Positions 6,922 to 16,498 of a stretch of 45,258 nt of DNA are shown piece by piece. Where the stretch lies: positions 1 to 45,258 of the forward strand of contig JAFGPL010000184.1 in NCBI GenBank assembly GCA_016936215.1. The letters are read 5' to 3'. This DNA is from Bacteroidales bacterium (GTDB taxonomy: Bacteria; Bacteroidota; Bacteroidia; Bacteroidales; UBA10428). The notes under the pieces are model-generated. The model ran no database searches, was not told the origin of the DNA, and saw only the letters and a program-made list of their open reading frames with translations. Made by a program: the position numbers and the translations under genes. Each line of letters begins with the position of its first letter. The stretch's first letter is position 1.

Positions 6922-9816
6922 ATGAAATTAAACCTTAGAAATTACCAGGCAGGTATTGATCTGGGAACAACAAACTCAGCTATTTCAATAGTGGACCATG
7001 AAGGAATAAAAACGCTCGAGATTTCAGGCGGACAATCGCTTCTTCCTTCCTGTGTATTTTTTGGAGATGATGGTACCAGATATACAGGGGTGGAGGCAAT
7101 AAATAAACTGATCAACGATCCTAAAACTAACGGCCATCAATGGTTTAAAAGAAAAATGGGAAAAGATATCCCTTTCCCTATTCAATCATTAAAAACCACA
7201 TTGCTGGCAGAGGAACTTTCAGGAATTATACTTCAGAAATTACAACAGGTATACAGCATGCATTTTGCCGAAGACCTTCGCACTGTAATAGTTACAGTTC
7301 CTGCACGTTTCGACCTTAAAGCCGTTGATGCCACAAGAATAGCTGCAATGGGCAATTACAGGTTAAACGGTACTGGCAGGGTAAAGCCAAAAAAAGAGAG
7401 CATTTACTATGCAGACTTTATTCAGGTCGAAACCCTTATGGAACCTATTGCAGCATCACTTGCCTATGGTATGGACAGAAATGTAAAAGATAATGGATCC
7501 TGGCTGGTATACGATTTAGGTGGGGGTACTTTCGATGCTGCCGTAGTTAATTATCGCGACGGCCATATGGATGTGAAATTCCATGCAGGCGATATGTCAC
7601 TTGGCGGCCACGACTTCGACAGAAGGATGTTGCATTATATTGTTAAAAAACTTAATGAACAGTATGACCTGACCAATTTAGAAACATCTGAAAAATACAG
7701 GAATATCTGCAATTATCTTCTTTACGAAATAGAGCGTCTGAAAATTGAACTTTCGAAAGAAAAAGAGGTAATATTGAATATTCCGAACCCGGAATTTACC
7801 GATAACAAAGGCAGAGCTGTTAAAGCCCAAATCGTTATTACCAGGGAGGACTATAACCGGGAAGTTGGCCCTGTTTTTCAACGCTCGATAGAGATTTGCC
7901 TCAACCTTTTCAAAGAAAACAAGATCAAACCCTCAGAGCTTGACCGGGTATTGCTTGTGGGAGGTCCAACTCAATATCCGTTCTTTAGGGAACAAATAAA
8001 AGACCAACTAAAAATAGACTTTGATACCAGTGTTAACCCGATGAAAGCCGTAACCGTGGGGGCAGCTATTTTTGGTTCAACAAGAGATATCCCTGAAGAG
8101 GTAAAACCCGAAATAATTGAAATAATCTCAAAAACACCGGCAGACTGTCGTCTTGAAATTCATTGTCCTAATCAATCCTTCCAGGACTCAGAGATGATAA
8201 CCGGGAAAATATTATTAGAAGATAACAATTACGCTGTTGTCGAATCGGTTTCGATTTCAAGGGCTGATAAAGGCTGGGATAGCGGAGACATTCCGGTTGA
8301 TCCTACCGATGGTACCTTTGTAACAGAAGTATTTCTGAAGAAAAAGCAACCAAACACCTTTAAAGCAATTGTAAACGGAAAGGGGGGGCAACGTTTTGTT
8401 GTTTCTTCTGATGAATTTACCATCCTTCATGGTATCGGCGGCTCCATTGACCATGCCCCTTATTCTTTGAATATTACCATTAAAGGTCAAAAATGTACCA
8501 GGATCATTGCAAAAGATGCTGAATTACCAGCCGAAGGAATGAAAACTTTTTACACAGCCCGTGAAATCAGAAAGGGATCGGGTGATGACCAGGGAATTTT
8601 ATATGTTGAGCTTACCGAAGGTGAAAGTGAAAATCCTTCCGATAACATATATATCGGCACCCTTAAAATCCCCAACGATGAGTTAAGAAGAGACCTGCCG
8701 GTTGATACCGAACTGGAAATATTTGTAATGGCAAAAGCTGACAGGACGATCGTTGCAAATTGTTCCATTCCATTTACCGGACAAAGTTTTGAAGCAATTA
8801 TTGAAGTAGCCAGGACATCAGACAACAAAGATATAGTATCAAAAGAGTTAGACAACCTTAAATCAGATTATTACAGGATTAAAGAAGAAGTTGATGAAAT
8901 TGCCGATATGCAGATTGAAGCTAAATTCAACGACCTGAATGTAGATAAAGATATTGACAATATTGCAAAATTATCAGGAGAAATAATCAACAATGGAGAC
9001 AACCACCTTATGATCTCAGATATTTTGCTTAAGGTTAATGCCATGCTGACAGAAACCAAACTGAAACTCGAAAACTTTGAAAAGGAGTTTGTCTTTATAT
9101 ATACCAGGGAAAAAATTGCCAAAATGAAGCAAAACCTTGACGATAATGATGGTGAACTTGCAAATAAAATCAACCAGTTGGAAGACCAGCTTAATGCTGC
9201 TGAAACAGAAACCTCGGTTAGTAAGACAAAGGCCATTAACAAAGAGCTGTTTAAATATGACCAGAAAGGATTGGGCACTTTGTTTTTATATTATTTATAC
9301 TGCTATTGCCTTACAAAGATAAATGGCTTTGCAATCAATCTGAATGAATTAAAAGCAGAATTCGTAAAGAACTATAATCTTTTTCAGCATGCGCTTAAAA
9401 TTCAGATCATCATTGATGGATGGAATAAAGAAATTAATAATCCGTCAATCAAATGTCCCAAGCTAGGCAAATTTTTTAATCAGTTAGATCCTACGCTTCA
9501 AAACATTTATAATGAACATATTGAAAACAAAGAAAATTTCCCGATTTCAGACTATGACCTGATTGCGGAAATATTCAACCGCAACGCTATCGTATTTAAT
9601 CTTTCAATAATTGATGATATTTCAACAATTAAATATGCAAAGAAAGAGGTAATGAAGAAAGCTGTGGAGTTTGCAAAAATATATCAGCAAGGCAAGATAG
9701 ACGTTATTGACAAAAAACTCGACGAATTTTCAGGATTGTATATGATAGACCCATCGGTAAGAGGCAGTGTTGATTTGGGAGGTATGCCCGGAGGGCCGGA
9801 TATCATTTCAAGATAA
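6922..9816 (+). CDS. Hsp70 (DnaK-like) chaperone with long extra regions
   Basis: 964 residues compared with about 640 for housekeeping DnaK. The ATPase domain is intact: phosphate-1 motif AGIDLGTTNSA (about 10-20), phosphate-2 DLGGGTFDAAV (about 198-208) and the adenosine motif VLLVGGPTQYP (about 341-351). Between the ATPase domain and the substrate-binding beta domain there is an additional domain of roughly 120 residues (about 400-515). The beta domain is recognisable around 530-620 (ELPAEGMKTFYTA ... GILYVELTEGE ... IYIGTLKIP). A long helical tail of about 330 residues follows, ending GGMPGGPDIISR, which recalls the glycine-rich DnaK C-terminus. The GrpE-like gene is directly upstream and no J-domain HPD motif was seen in any neighbour. 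This is a cluster-specific chaperone, not the genome's main dnaK. Confidence 0.9.
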   Translation: MKLNLRNYQAGIDLGTTNSAISIVDHEGIKTLEISGGQSLLPSCVFFGDDGTRYTGVEAINKLINDPKTNGHQWFKRKMGKDIPFPIQSLKTTLLAEELSGIILQKLQQVYSMHFAEDLRTVIVTVPARFDLKAVDATRIAAMGNYRLNGTGRVKPKKESIYYADFIQVETLMEPIAASLAYGMDRNVKDNGSWLVYDLGGGTFDAAVVNYRDGHMDVKFHAGDMSLGGHDFDRRMLHYIVKKLNEQYDLTNLETSEKYRNICNYLLYEIERLKIELSKEKEVILNIPNPEFTDNKGRAVKAQIVITREDYNREVGPVFQRSIEICLNLFKENKIKPSELDRVLLVGGPTQYPFFREQIKDQLKIDFDTSVNPMKAVTVGAAIFGSTRDIPEEVKPEIIEIISKTPADCRLEIHCPNQSFQDSEMITGKILLEDNNYAVVESVSISRADKGWDSGDIPVDPTDGTFVTEVFLKKKQPNTFKAIVNGKGGQRFVVSSDEFTILHGIGGSIDHAPYSLNITIKGQKCTRIIAKDAELPAEGMKTFYTAREIRKGSGDDQGILYVELTEGESENPSDNIYIGTLKIPNDELRRDLPVDTELEIFVMAKADRTIVANCSIPFTGQSFEAIIEVARTSDNKDIVSKELDNLKSDYYRIKEEVDEIADMQIEAKFNDLNVDKDIDNIAKLSGEIINNGDNHLMISDILLKVNAMLTETKLKLENFEKEFVFIYTREKIAKMKQNLDDNDGELANKINQLEDQLNAAETETSVSKTKAINKELFKYDQKGLGTLFLYYLYCYCLTKINGFAINLNELKAEFVKNYNLFQHALKIQIIIDGWNKEINNPSIKCPKLGKFFNQLDPTLQNIYNEHIENKENFPISDYDLIAEIFNRNAIVFNLSIIDDISTIKYAKKEVMKKAVEFAKIYQQGKIDVIDKKLDEFSGLYMIDPSVRGSVDLGGMPGGPDIISR

Positions 9817-9838
9817 ACAATAATTTTAACAACAAAAA

Positions 9839-10501
9839 ATGGAAAATAAAATAAGCAATAACCTTCAGGGTCTTCTGTATTACCAGAAAGCACTGGACCT
9901 TGCCAATGATAATTTTTTAGATAAGGCACTGGTAAACATTGATAAAGCAATTGATATTGACCCAAAATCAATTTACCTTTTAACAAAGGGAAAAATTCTT
10001 GCACAAAAAGGATTATTTGCGGAAGCGAAAAAGATTTTAAATCTAGTTCCTTCCGACAGTGAAGATTTTGAAGAATCAGAAATAATAAAGCAAAAAATTG
10101 CCAGGTTAAAAAAACCGGTAAACAGGCTTTTATACAGGTTTACTTTGAAAAGTCTTAACAATCCGGCCATAATCATTCTGCTGATGCTAACTGTCTTGCT
10201 GTCAGTTCTGTATATTACAGAAATTAGAAAAAATAAAGTAACTGAAAACCTTGTTGAGATTTATCACAAAACTGAATCAATTTCTGCTGATATTGACAAG
10301 TTAACTAATCTTATGAACTCTAAAGATCTGGCAGAAATTGAAGACCTTGAAATTCTAAAATCAAAAATGGTTGACAGCCTTAATAAAGAATTTACCTTGA
10401 TTAGCAACCGAATTAACAAGGTTAGTAAAAACATATCTGCTTTAAATAAAAATCTTGAAATAGTTATGACCAGTCTGGATGCAGAAAAAATTGAACAATA
10501 A
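9839..10501 (+). CDS. TPR protein with one TM and a coiled-coil tail
   Basis: 220 residues. The N-terminal 90 residues contain two TPR-like helix pairs (LLYYQKALDLANDNFLDKAL and ALVNIDKAIDIDPKSIYLL, then a GKILAQKGLFAEAKKIL unit). A basic stretch precedes a single TM at about 110-129 (AIIILLMLTVLLSVLYI), and the remaining 90 residues form a predicted coiled coil (leucine/isoleucine spaced, ISADIDKLTNLMNS ... ISALNKNLEIV). The likely topology is cytoplasmic TPR with a periplasmic coil, so the protein could link the Hsp70 inside to an envelope structure outside. It starts 23 bases after the Hsp70 gene. The family is otherwise unknown. Confidence 0.75.
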   Translation: MENKISNNLQGLLYYQKALDLANDNFLDKALVNIDKAIDIDPKSIYLLTKGKILAQKGLFAEAKKILNLVPSDSEDFEESEIIKQKIARLKKPVNRLLYRFTLKSLNNPAIIILLMLTVLLSVLYITEIRKNKVTENLVEIYHKTESISADIDKLTNLMNSKDLAEIEDLEILKSKMVDSLNKEFTLISNRINKVSKNISALNKNLEIVMTSLDAEKIEQ

Positions 10502-10526
10502 TCTGATTCATCTGAAACATTCAATT

Positions 10527-12101
10527 ATGAAAACCTCAAAAATTCTTCTTTGCATGGTTATTATATGCCTTACCCTTCCTGATCTGATTTTGGCCATTGC
10601 AACACCTGCAAAAAATATCCTTGTGCTGGTGGATAATTCAGGTAGCATGAAAAAGAATGATCCGGAATTTCTGGTAAAGAAAGCCATTATTAAGCTTGTG
10701 AGTTCGCTTGACAGCTCTACCCGGTTAGGTATTTACCTCTTTGATGAAAAGCTTTCTAAGGTAATGCCTTTAACATTGCTTGATAACGGGCAGAACAGGA
10801 ATAAATGCATCGGGAGCCTTGACCTTATCAACTATCGGGGAGCGATGACTGATCTGCCTGCTGCAATGGAAAGGGCTTTGTATGAACTTAAACATAATTC
10901 TGATTCAAGAAGTTTTAAGTCAATTATATTTATAACGGATGGATTTATTGATTTAGGCGATAAGACCAAGGATGCAGAAAACCGTAAATGGCTTATCGAA
11001 AATTTTGCAGATGATGCCAAAAAATCAGGCATTATAATATTTGGGGTGGCATTTACAGAAAATGCAGATTTTCAGCTTATTCAAAGTTTAACTACCAAAA
11101 CCGATGGCGAATATTATCGTGCCTTAAATAATTCAGACATCGAACCTGTTTTTGATAAGATACTTCAATCAATAAATTCGCCAAAAACCGAAACCGTTAA
11201 TGAAGATATTCCTTCTGTAGTGATTATTAATCCCGAAGATGGAACCGGTATCAATTATAAAATGGTATTTTTAATACTGGGGGGCACACTTGCTTTACTT
11301 CTTGTCTTCTTTTTATTAATTAAAAAATCACATAAGTCCAAAGTTGAACAAGGTTATAACAGGCAAAAACCAAACAAATACATACCCCAGGCAAAACTTA
11401 TTGATCTAGACAGGATTTCGGGTAAAGATGAGATTATTATTGCAGATGAAATCACCACAATCGGCCGGGCAGAAGGCAATACCTTATGCCTTTTGAAAGC
11501 TGAAAAAAACGTTTCAGGCTTAAGTCATGCGCAGATTGTTTTCAAAGATAATCTATTCTTTTTAAAAGACTTATCAACCAATTATACAAAGCTGAACGAT
11601 GAAAAACTGGGTAAAAAAGAATATTACCGGTTAAAAAATGGAGACATCATCGGAATAATGAAATACAGATTTCAGTTTTTCATGCCGGAAACAATTGGAC
11701 AAACAGAAATTTTTACAGAACAGGGTTCGGGAATCCGCAAATCGGAAACTACAATCGAATCACAAGGTGAGGAAGAAAAATCACTGCAAAATATGGCGGA
11801 TTCAAACAAAGAGATCGGTTTACAGAATAATAAAAAAACTGACGAGAAGGATACCGGGAAACCTTCCGGATTAAAGGTTGTGAAGAATAAGTCTTCGATC
11901 ATGGACGAAGACCGGCAGCCAGAAAAAAAAGACAAGGAAAATGAAGCTACACTGGTAAAACCCGATTGTTGCCCGAACCATCCCGACAAAAAACCAACAG
12001 ATATATGCATGGAATGCTTTAAACCATTCTGTAATGAATGTTTGCAGGTAATAGACAATAAACTTATTTGCAAAGAATGTGCAGCTAAACATGCCAAATA
12101 A
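10527..12101 (+). CDS. Exported VWA domain - TM - FHA domain - zinc-binding tail protein
   Basis: 524 residues from ATG 10527, which gives a proper signal sequence (MKTSKILLCMVIICLTLPDL...). An upstream in-frame ATG at 10479 would overlap the previous gene. A von Willebrand A domain follows at about 30-230 with the complete MIDAS set: DNSGS, a Thr in the GAMTDL loop, and TDG. After a TM at about 248-270 (FLILGGTLALLLVFFLLI) comes an FHA domain at about 290-390 (TTIGRAEGN ... GLSHAQI ... LSTNYTKLND). An acidic linker and a B-box-like zinc motif close the chain (CCPNHPDKKPTDICMECF ... FCNECL ... CKEC). The VWA domain should face the periplasm and the FHA domain the cytoplasm, where it would read phosphothreonine made by the kinases downstream. 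Confidence 0.85.
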   Translation: MKTSKILLCMVIICLTLPDLILAIATPAKNILVLVDNSGSMKKNDPEFLVKKAIIKLVSSLDSSTRLGIYLFDEKLSKVMPLTLLDNGQNRNKCIGSLDLINYRGAMTDLPAAMERALYELKHNSDSRSFKSIIFITDGFIDLGDKTKDAENRKWLIENFADDAKKSGIIIFGVAFTENADFQLIQSLTTKTDGEYYRALNNSDIEPVFDKILQSINSPKTETVNEDIPSVVIINPEDGTGINYKMVFLILGGTLALLLVFFLLIKKSHKSKVEQGYNRQKPNKYIPQAKLIDLDRISGKDEIIIADEITTIGRAEGNTLCLLKAEKNVSGLSHAQIVFKDNLFFLKDLSTNYTKLNDEKLGKKEYYRLKNGDIIGIMKYRFQFFMPETIGQTEIFTEQGSGIRKSETTIESQGEEEKSLQNMADSNKEIGLQNNKKTDEKDTGKPSGLKVVKNKSSIMDEDRQPEKKDKENEATLVKPDCCPNHPDKKPTDICMECFKPFCNECLQVIDNKLICKECAAKHAK

Positions 12102-12112
12102 CAAACACTATC

Positions 12113-13600
12113 TTGAAAATTACGGTTGAAATATCAGCGGGACCTGATGCGGGAAAAGTCTTCACATTCGAACAACCTGCCAATCTTTTAATCGGAAGAT
12201 CAAAGGATGCACTTATTCAAACCGGTTCAAATGACAGGTATGTATCCAGAAATCATTGCATTCTGGAAATATCCCCGCCTAAATGCGTGATGCACCATTT
12301 AAGCACAACAAGTGAGACCAGGGTTAATGATGTTGTCGTTCAGGAAATTGATATAAATGATAATGATATAATCCGAATCGGTTATACTTCTCTTAAAATA
12401 CATATTGAAAAAGATATACAAACAAAAGAGGTAATTTGTAAAAAATGTGGAGCAGAAATAAAAGTTCTTGACTGTAACAGCACCATTGATTTATGTGATG
12501 AATGTAACTCGGTTTTTCAAAAAAAAGATGATGAACAGGTCGTTGCAAAAAAGTATGAATGTGAAAAATGTGGAAAAGATTTAACTCATTTTGCCAACTC
12601 AGACAATAAAGCAAAACTTCTCTCTGACAGGGTTACTTATCTGTGCGAAGATTGTCTGCCCCATAGAGAATATTTAAAAGGCGATTGTATTGGTAATTTT
12701 GAACTTATTAAATTCCTTGATCATGGAGGAATGGGTGCAGTTTATATAGTATATGACCCGCTAACTGCCCGTATGATGGTGCTGAAAAAGATTGAAGGAC
12801 TTAATACCAACGAATTGGTTATTAAACATTTTATACGTGAAATCAATGTGCATAAATCTTTAAGACACGAGAATATTATTCAGTTTATTGACAGCGGTAT
12901 TCATTCCTCAATTCCATTTCTGGTGATGGAATACGCCAACTCAGGCTCACTTGAAAACCTGATTGAAGAAATGAACGGTGCAATTCCCGTCAGAGACTGC
13001 TGCAAATTCATGATTCAAAGCCTCAAAGGCCTGAAATATCTGCATGACAACAATTTCATTCACCGCGATATAAAACCTGGTAATATTTTACTTCAGAAAA
13101 AAAATGGTGAAAGAATTGCCAGGTTAACCGATTTTGGATTGGCAAAGCCATACAAAAATGCATCAGGTACAGTATTAACTAAAGTCGGCGAACGGAAAGG
13201 AAGCCTGCTATTTATGCCTCCCGAACAGATAGCAAATACAAAAGATGTAGATTTCAGGGCAGATATTTATTCAATGGGAATTACATTTTATTACCTGTTA
13301 ACATCAGGATTACCTTTCCATTACCCTTCTTGTTTTGAACTCAACTCTCTGAAAAAAAAATATGGAAGAAACAGGGAAAAACTTTTAAGGGAACTCAATA
13401 AACTAGGATTCAATAATAATGTCTTAAATATAATTCTGTCTGAGAGTTTTATACCCGTGGAACAGAAATTACCGGGAATAGACCCACACCTGGCTGCAAT
13501 AATAAATAAATCTGTTTGTAAAGAAATTGATAAAAGATACCAGAAAGTAGAAGATTTTTTGATGGATTTGGAAAAATTAAAAGACATATCAAAAGGCTGA
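12113..13600 (+). CDS. FHA - zinc ribbon - Ser/Thr protein kinase
   Basis: 495 residues starting at TTG 12113 (MKITVEISAG), 11 bases after the VWA gene; no ATG fits the FHA start. The order is an FHA domain at about 1-100 (LLIGRSKDA, YVSRNHC, then TRVND), two paired-cysteine zinc elements at about 105-185 (CKKCG...CDEC and CEKCG...CEDC), and a complete Hanks-type kinase at about 195-480. Kinase motifs are a glycine loop HGGMGAVY, the lysine in MVLKKIEG, HRDIKPGN near 317, DFGLA near 340 and MPPEQI as the APE equivalent. No TM is present, so the enzyme is cytoplasmic. Its FHA domain may bind its own or a partner's phosphothreonine. It resembles PknB-like and T6SS PpkA-type regulators; the pair with the following PP2C gene supports a reversible phosphorylation circuit. 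Confidence 0.9.
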   Translation: MKITVEISAGPDAGKVFTFEQPANLLIGRSKDALIQTGSNDRYVSRNHCILEISPPKCVMHHLSTTSETRVNDVVVQEIDINDNDIIRIGYTSLKIHIEKDIQTKEVICKKCGAEIKVLDCNSTIDLCDECNSVFQKKDDEQVVAKKYECEKCGKDLTHFANSDNKAKLLSDRVTYLCEDCLPHREYLKGDCIGNFELIKFLDHGGMGAVYIVYDPLTARMMVLKKIEGLNTNELVIKHFIREINVHKSLRHENIIQFIDSGIHSSIPFLVMEYANSGSLENLIEEMNGAIPVRDCCKFMIQSLKGLKYLHDNNFIHRDIKPGNILLQKKNGERIARLTDFGLAKPYKNASGTVLTKVGERKGSLLFMPPEQIANTKDVDFRADIYSMGITFYYLLTSGLPFHYPSCFELNSLKKKYGRNREKLLRELNKLGFNNNVLNIILSESFIPVEQKLPGIDPHLAAIINKSVCKEIDKRYQKVEDFLMDLEKLKDISKG

Positions 13601-13708
13601 GGCAAAAGCCAGGGTCACCTTTACAAATTCTTATGCATTAAACGTATCTGAATTTTAAAAGTTAGATTGAACGGGCAAGGTTAGAAGACAAATTAAAAAA
13701 CAAACAAA

Positions 13709-14455
13709 ATGCGACTATTCAAAAAAAAGTATTCAGAAAAATCTTATGGCATAACCCACAAGGGCAAGATAAGAAATAACAACGAAGATTATATTTATTA
13801 TAGCTATAAAAACAGATATTTTATTCTGGCAGATGGAATGGGTGGTCACAATGCAGGTGAAGTTGCAAGTAAAGAAACCGTTTTATTTATAAAAAATCAG
13901 TTAAGTAGTTTTTCTGCTGCCGAGATCATAGAGAATGGTTCAAGACTAATACCGGAACTTTTTATAAAAGCTCATGAACATCTAATTGAATTAGCCAGAA
14001 ATAATTCAGAATACCGAGGTATGGGCTGCACATTATGTCTGGTGTATATGCATGATAATAAGATGCATGCCTGCCATGTAGGTGATTCCAGAGTATATGT
14101 TATAAATCATAATGTAATAGAGCAAATTGGCACAGACCATTCGGTAGTTGCACAAGCTGTAAGAAATGGCCATATGACCGCAGAACAGGCGAAAGACAGC
14201 AACATCAGAAATAAACTCACAATGGCAATAGGTGCCCCTGTTGAAGTAATACCTGAATATTCCTCCACGGAATTAACAGGAAATGAAACAATACTCATTT
14301 GTTCTGATGGGCTTTGGGATATGGTGCCCGATGCAGATATTCATAGAATAATAATTTCTAAAACTGATGCTAAAGAGATAGCGGAAGATTTGATGAAAGC
14401 AGCTATGGAAGCTGGAGGCTCGGATAATATTTCAATTATTATTATAAAACTTTAA
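13709..14455 (+). CDS. PP2C-family Ser/Thr protein phosphatase
   Basis: 248 residues, the usual length of bacterial PrpC/Stp phosphatases. Metal and catalytic motifs are all visible: NNEDYIYYS near the start, ADGMGGHNAGE (about 40-50), GMGCTLCL, HVGDSRVYV, GTDHSVVAQAVRNGHMT, CSDGLWDMV and the terminal GGSDNISIII. No TM or extra domain is present, so the enzyme is cytoplasmic. It would reverse phosphorylation by the kinases on either side. The 108-base gap before it is the largest on the plus strand so far, but no clear promoter or terminator was seen there. The next gene starts 12 bases after the stop. Confidence 0.93.
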   Translation: MRLFKKKYSEKSYGITHKGKIRNNNEDYIYYSYKNRYFILADGMGGHNAGEVASKETVLFIKNQLSSFSAAEIIENGSRLIPELFIKAHEHLIELARNNSEYRGMGCTLCLVYMHDNKMHACHVGDSRVYVINHNVIEQIGTDHSVVAQAVRNGHMTAEQAKDSNIRNKLTMAIGAPVEVIPEYSSTELTGNETILICSDGLWDMVPDADIHRIIISKTDAKEIAEDLMKAAMEAGGSDNISIIIIKL

Positions 14456-14467
14456 AAGCACTACGAT

Positions 14468-16420
14468 ATGATCACCAGAACCGGATATTCCAGGTATGAA
14501 AAAAAAGACAGGATAAAAGATTTTATTGAAGTGACTGACATATTCGAAGGCGGACTTGGAAGGGTTTATATAGGATTCTGTTATAAAAGAATGAAAAAGA
14601 TTGTAGTAAAAACGATCAAAGAAGTAATCTGGGACAGATATAAACTTTCTGAAAGTTGGGATTTTTTAAAAGACTCTATTATTGAAAATGCAATTGACGA
14701 AACAAAAATTGTTCAGCTTGGAGATTATATATTACTTGCACTTTTCAGGGAAGCAAGGCTCTCATGTCAGCTAACGGGTCATATGAATCTTGTCAGCGGA
14801 CTGGATTTCTGGTGGACTGAGACAGGACAGATTTTCTATGAATGTGAGTATATCGAGAATAGCATTGATCTTGAAAAGAAATTCCAGGATATTTCAGGAA
14901 AAACTGGTAAACAGACAATCGGAGTATTTCAATCACTTCATGTAGCAATTAGTTTTGCCAATGCATTCATTTATATTAATGATGAAATAATTAAGGCATA
15001 TAACCGCTCAATTGCAAGCAATACCCAGAGAGCAATAAGCTTTGTACATAGGGACATTAAACCTGAAAATATACTTTTAACAGGTAAAAATATTCCTAAA
15101 ATAATAGACCTTGGATTATCAAAGTTTATTCTGGCCGGAGGTTCCTATTCCAATTTTATGGCTACTCCACCCAAAGCCGGGACATTCGACTATATGTCGC
15201 CCGAACAGAAAATACATTTTGATAATGTCATCCCTTCATCTGATATATATTCATTTGGAGCTACATTATACCGGATTTTGGGAGGCAACCTGCCTTCGTT
15301 AAGTCATCGCAGCAACGAAAAAAATATTGAATCCCTTCAGGGTGTTCCCGAAGAATATATGCAAATAATTAATAAATGTCTGCAGGTTAGTCCTCACAAT
15401 CGTTATCAGAATTTCAGCGAGTTGAAGAAAGATTTGGTCTGCCTGATCGCAAAAATCACGAAAGAGAAAGTTAAAATCACAGAAAACCTGCGCTGCAAAA
15501 TATGCGGATGCATACATAATACGAAAGGACGTAAGTCATCAATAGGTTTGTCCAGATCAAAATCAAAAAATGACCATCACTTTGTTACTATACCCGCAGG
15601 TGATTTTTACAAGGGATGCAAAAAAGAACACACAGATCTTTTAATAAGCAAATTCAGCCAGTATATAAGCAAATCAGGATTTAAGGAGCAATATGAAAAG
15701 GTTTTTCTTAAAGAGTTTGAAATAGACATCTACCCCGTTACCAATGCACAGTACCTGAATTTTGTCAAATCAACAGGTTACAGCCCTATTCCCGACCATT
15801 GGAACAGGGACCTGAACAATGCTTTTGATGAATCAATCGCAAACCATCCTGTAGTTTATGTATCTTATGACGATGCCCAGGCTTATTGTTCCTGGTTAGG
15901 ATGCCGTCTGCCCAACGGCGAGGAATGGGAGAAATCAGCCCGTGGTATTTCAGGCAATCTTTACCCCTGGGGCGATGTGTACTCATCGGCATATTGCAAT
16001 TCTGCAGAATCGGGACACAGAGGAACAGTTGCAGTTGGCGAATATGAGAACGGTAAAAGCCCTTATGGATGCCATCATATGGTAGGCAATGTTTCTGAAT
16101 GGGTAAATGAATCTCATCCGGATAAAAATAGTTACAAATACCTTCGTGGCGGATGCTGGGGAGATTCCTGTGAATTATTTGGGTTGCCCTTTGTACACGA
16201 TCTGGCAGTTAACTGCAATCAAAGGCATAACACATTTGGGTTCAGGATAGCGCGTGATGTAGAAAATAAATCTTCCTTAATCCTTACCGAAATAGTCCAG
16301 GAGAATGAGAGATGCCCTGTTTGCAATGGTGAACTGGAGGTATTTGATGTGTCTGAACTGAAAATTCCTGAAAATAATGTTTTTACATGGATCGGTTTCT
16401 TTGACACCAATAGTGTATAA
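14468..16420 (+). CDS. Protein kinase fused to a formylglycine-generating-enzyme-like (FGE-sulfatase) domain
   Basis: 650 residues. Kinase domain at about 15-325: glycine loop EGGLGRVYIG, lysine in IVVKTIKE, HRDIKPEN at about 195, DLG (not DFG) at about 215 and GTFDYMSPEQ. A cysteine pair (CKICGC) near 343 leads to an FGE-sulfatase domain at about 370-605 with VTIPAGDFYKGC, IDIYPVTNAQYLNF, YVSYDDAQAYCSWLGCRLPNGEEWEKSARG, YPWGD, MVGNVSEW and GFRIARD. A last CPVCNGEL knuckle lies near the C-terminus. FGE-like domains in bacteria are either true oxidases acting on cysteine or binding modules (as in DGR variable proteins and kinase fusions). Here the Cys pair typical of true FGE cannot be confirmed by eye. 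It could modify or sense a partner. Confidence 0.88.
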   Translation: MITRTGYSRYEKKDRIKDFIEVTDIFEGGLGRVYIGFCYKRMKKIVVKTIKEVIWDRYKLSESWDFLKDSIIENAIDETKIVQLGDYILLALFREARLSCQLTGHMNLVSGLDFWWTETGQIFYECEYIENSIDLEKKFQDISGKTGKQTIGVFQSLHVAISFANAFIYINDEIIKAYNRSIASNTQRAISFVHRDIKPENILLTGKNIPKIIDLGLSKFILAGGSYSNFMATPPKAGTFDYMSPEQKIHFDNVIPSSDIYSFGATLYRILGGNLPSLSHRSNEKNIESLQGVPEEYMQIINKCLQVSPHNRYQNFSELKKDLVCLIAKITKEKVKITENLRCKICGCIHNTKGRKSSIGLSRSKSKNDHHFVTIPAGDFYKGCKKEHTDLLISKFSQYISKSGFKEQYEKVFLKEFEIDIYPVTNAQYLNFVKSTGYSPIPDHWNRDLNNAFDESIANHPVVYVSYDDAQAYCSWLGCRLPNGEEWEKSARGISGNLYPWGDVYSSAYCNSAESGHRGTVAVGEYENGKSPYGCHHMVGNVSEWVNESHPDKNSYKYLRGGCWGDSCELFGLPFVHDLAVNCNQRHNTFGFRIARDVENKSSLILTEIVQENERCPVCNGELEVFDVSELKIPENNVFTWIGFFDTNSV

Positions 16421-16485
16421 AGTCAAAACCGTCAAGTATTATAAGGTTAATTATAACTATGTTAAACAATTCATTTAAAACAAAT

Positions 16486-16491
16486 TGGAGG
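16486..16491 (+). promoter_or_regulatory. Strong Shine-Dalgarno sequence (TGGAGG)
   Basis: TGGAGG lies 7 bases before the ATG at 16499. Most starts in this window have no such purine-rich core, as is usual in Bacteroidota, so this site suggests that the 177-aa protein is made in larger amounts than the rest of the cluster. Confidence 0.6.
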
Positions 16492-16498
16492 CAAAACT

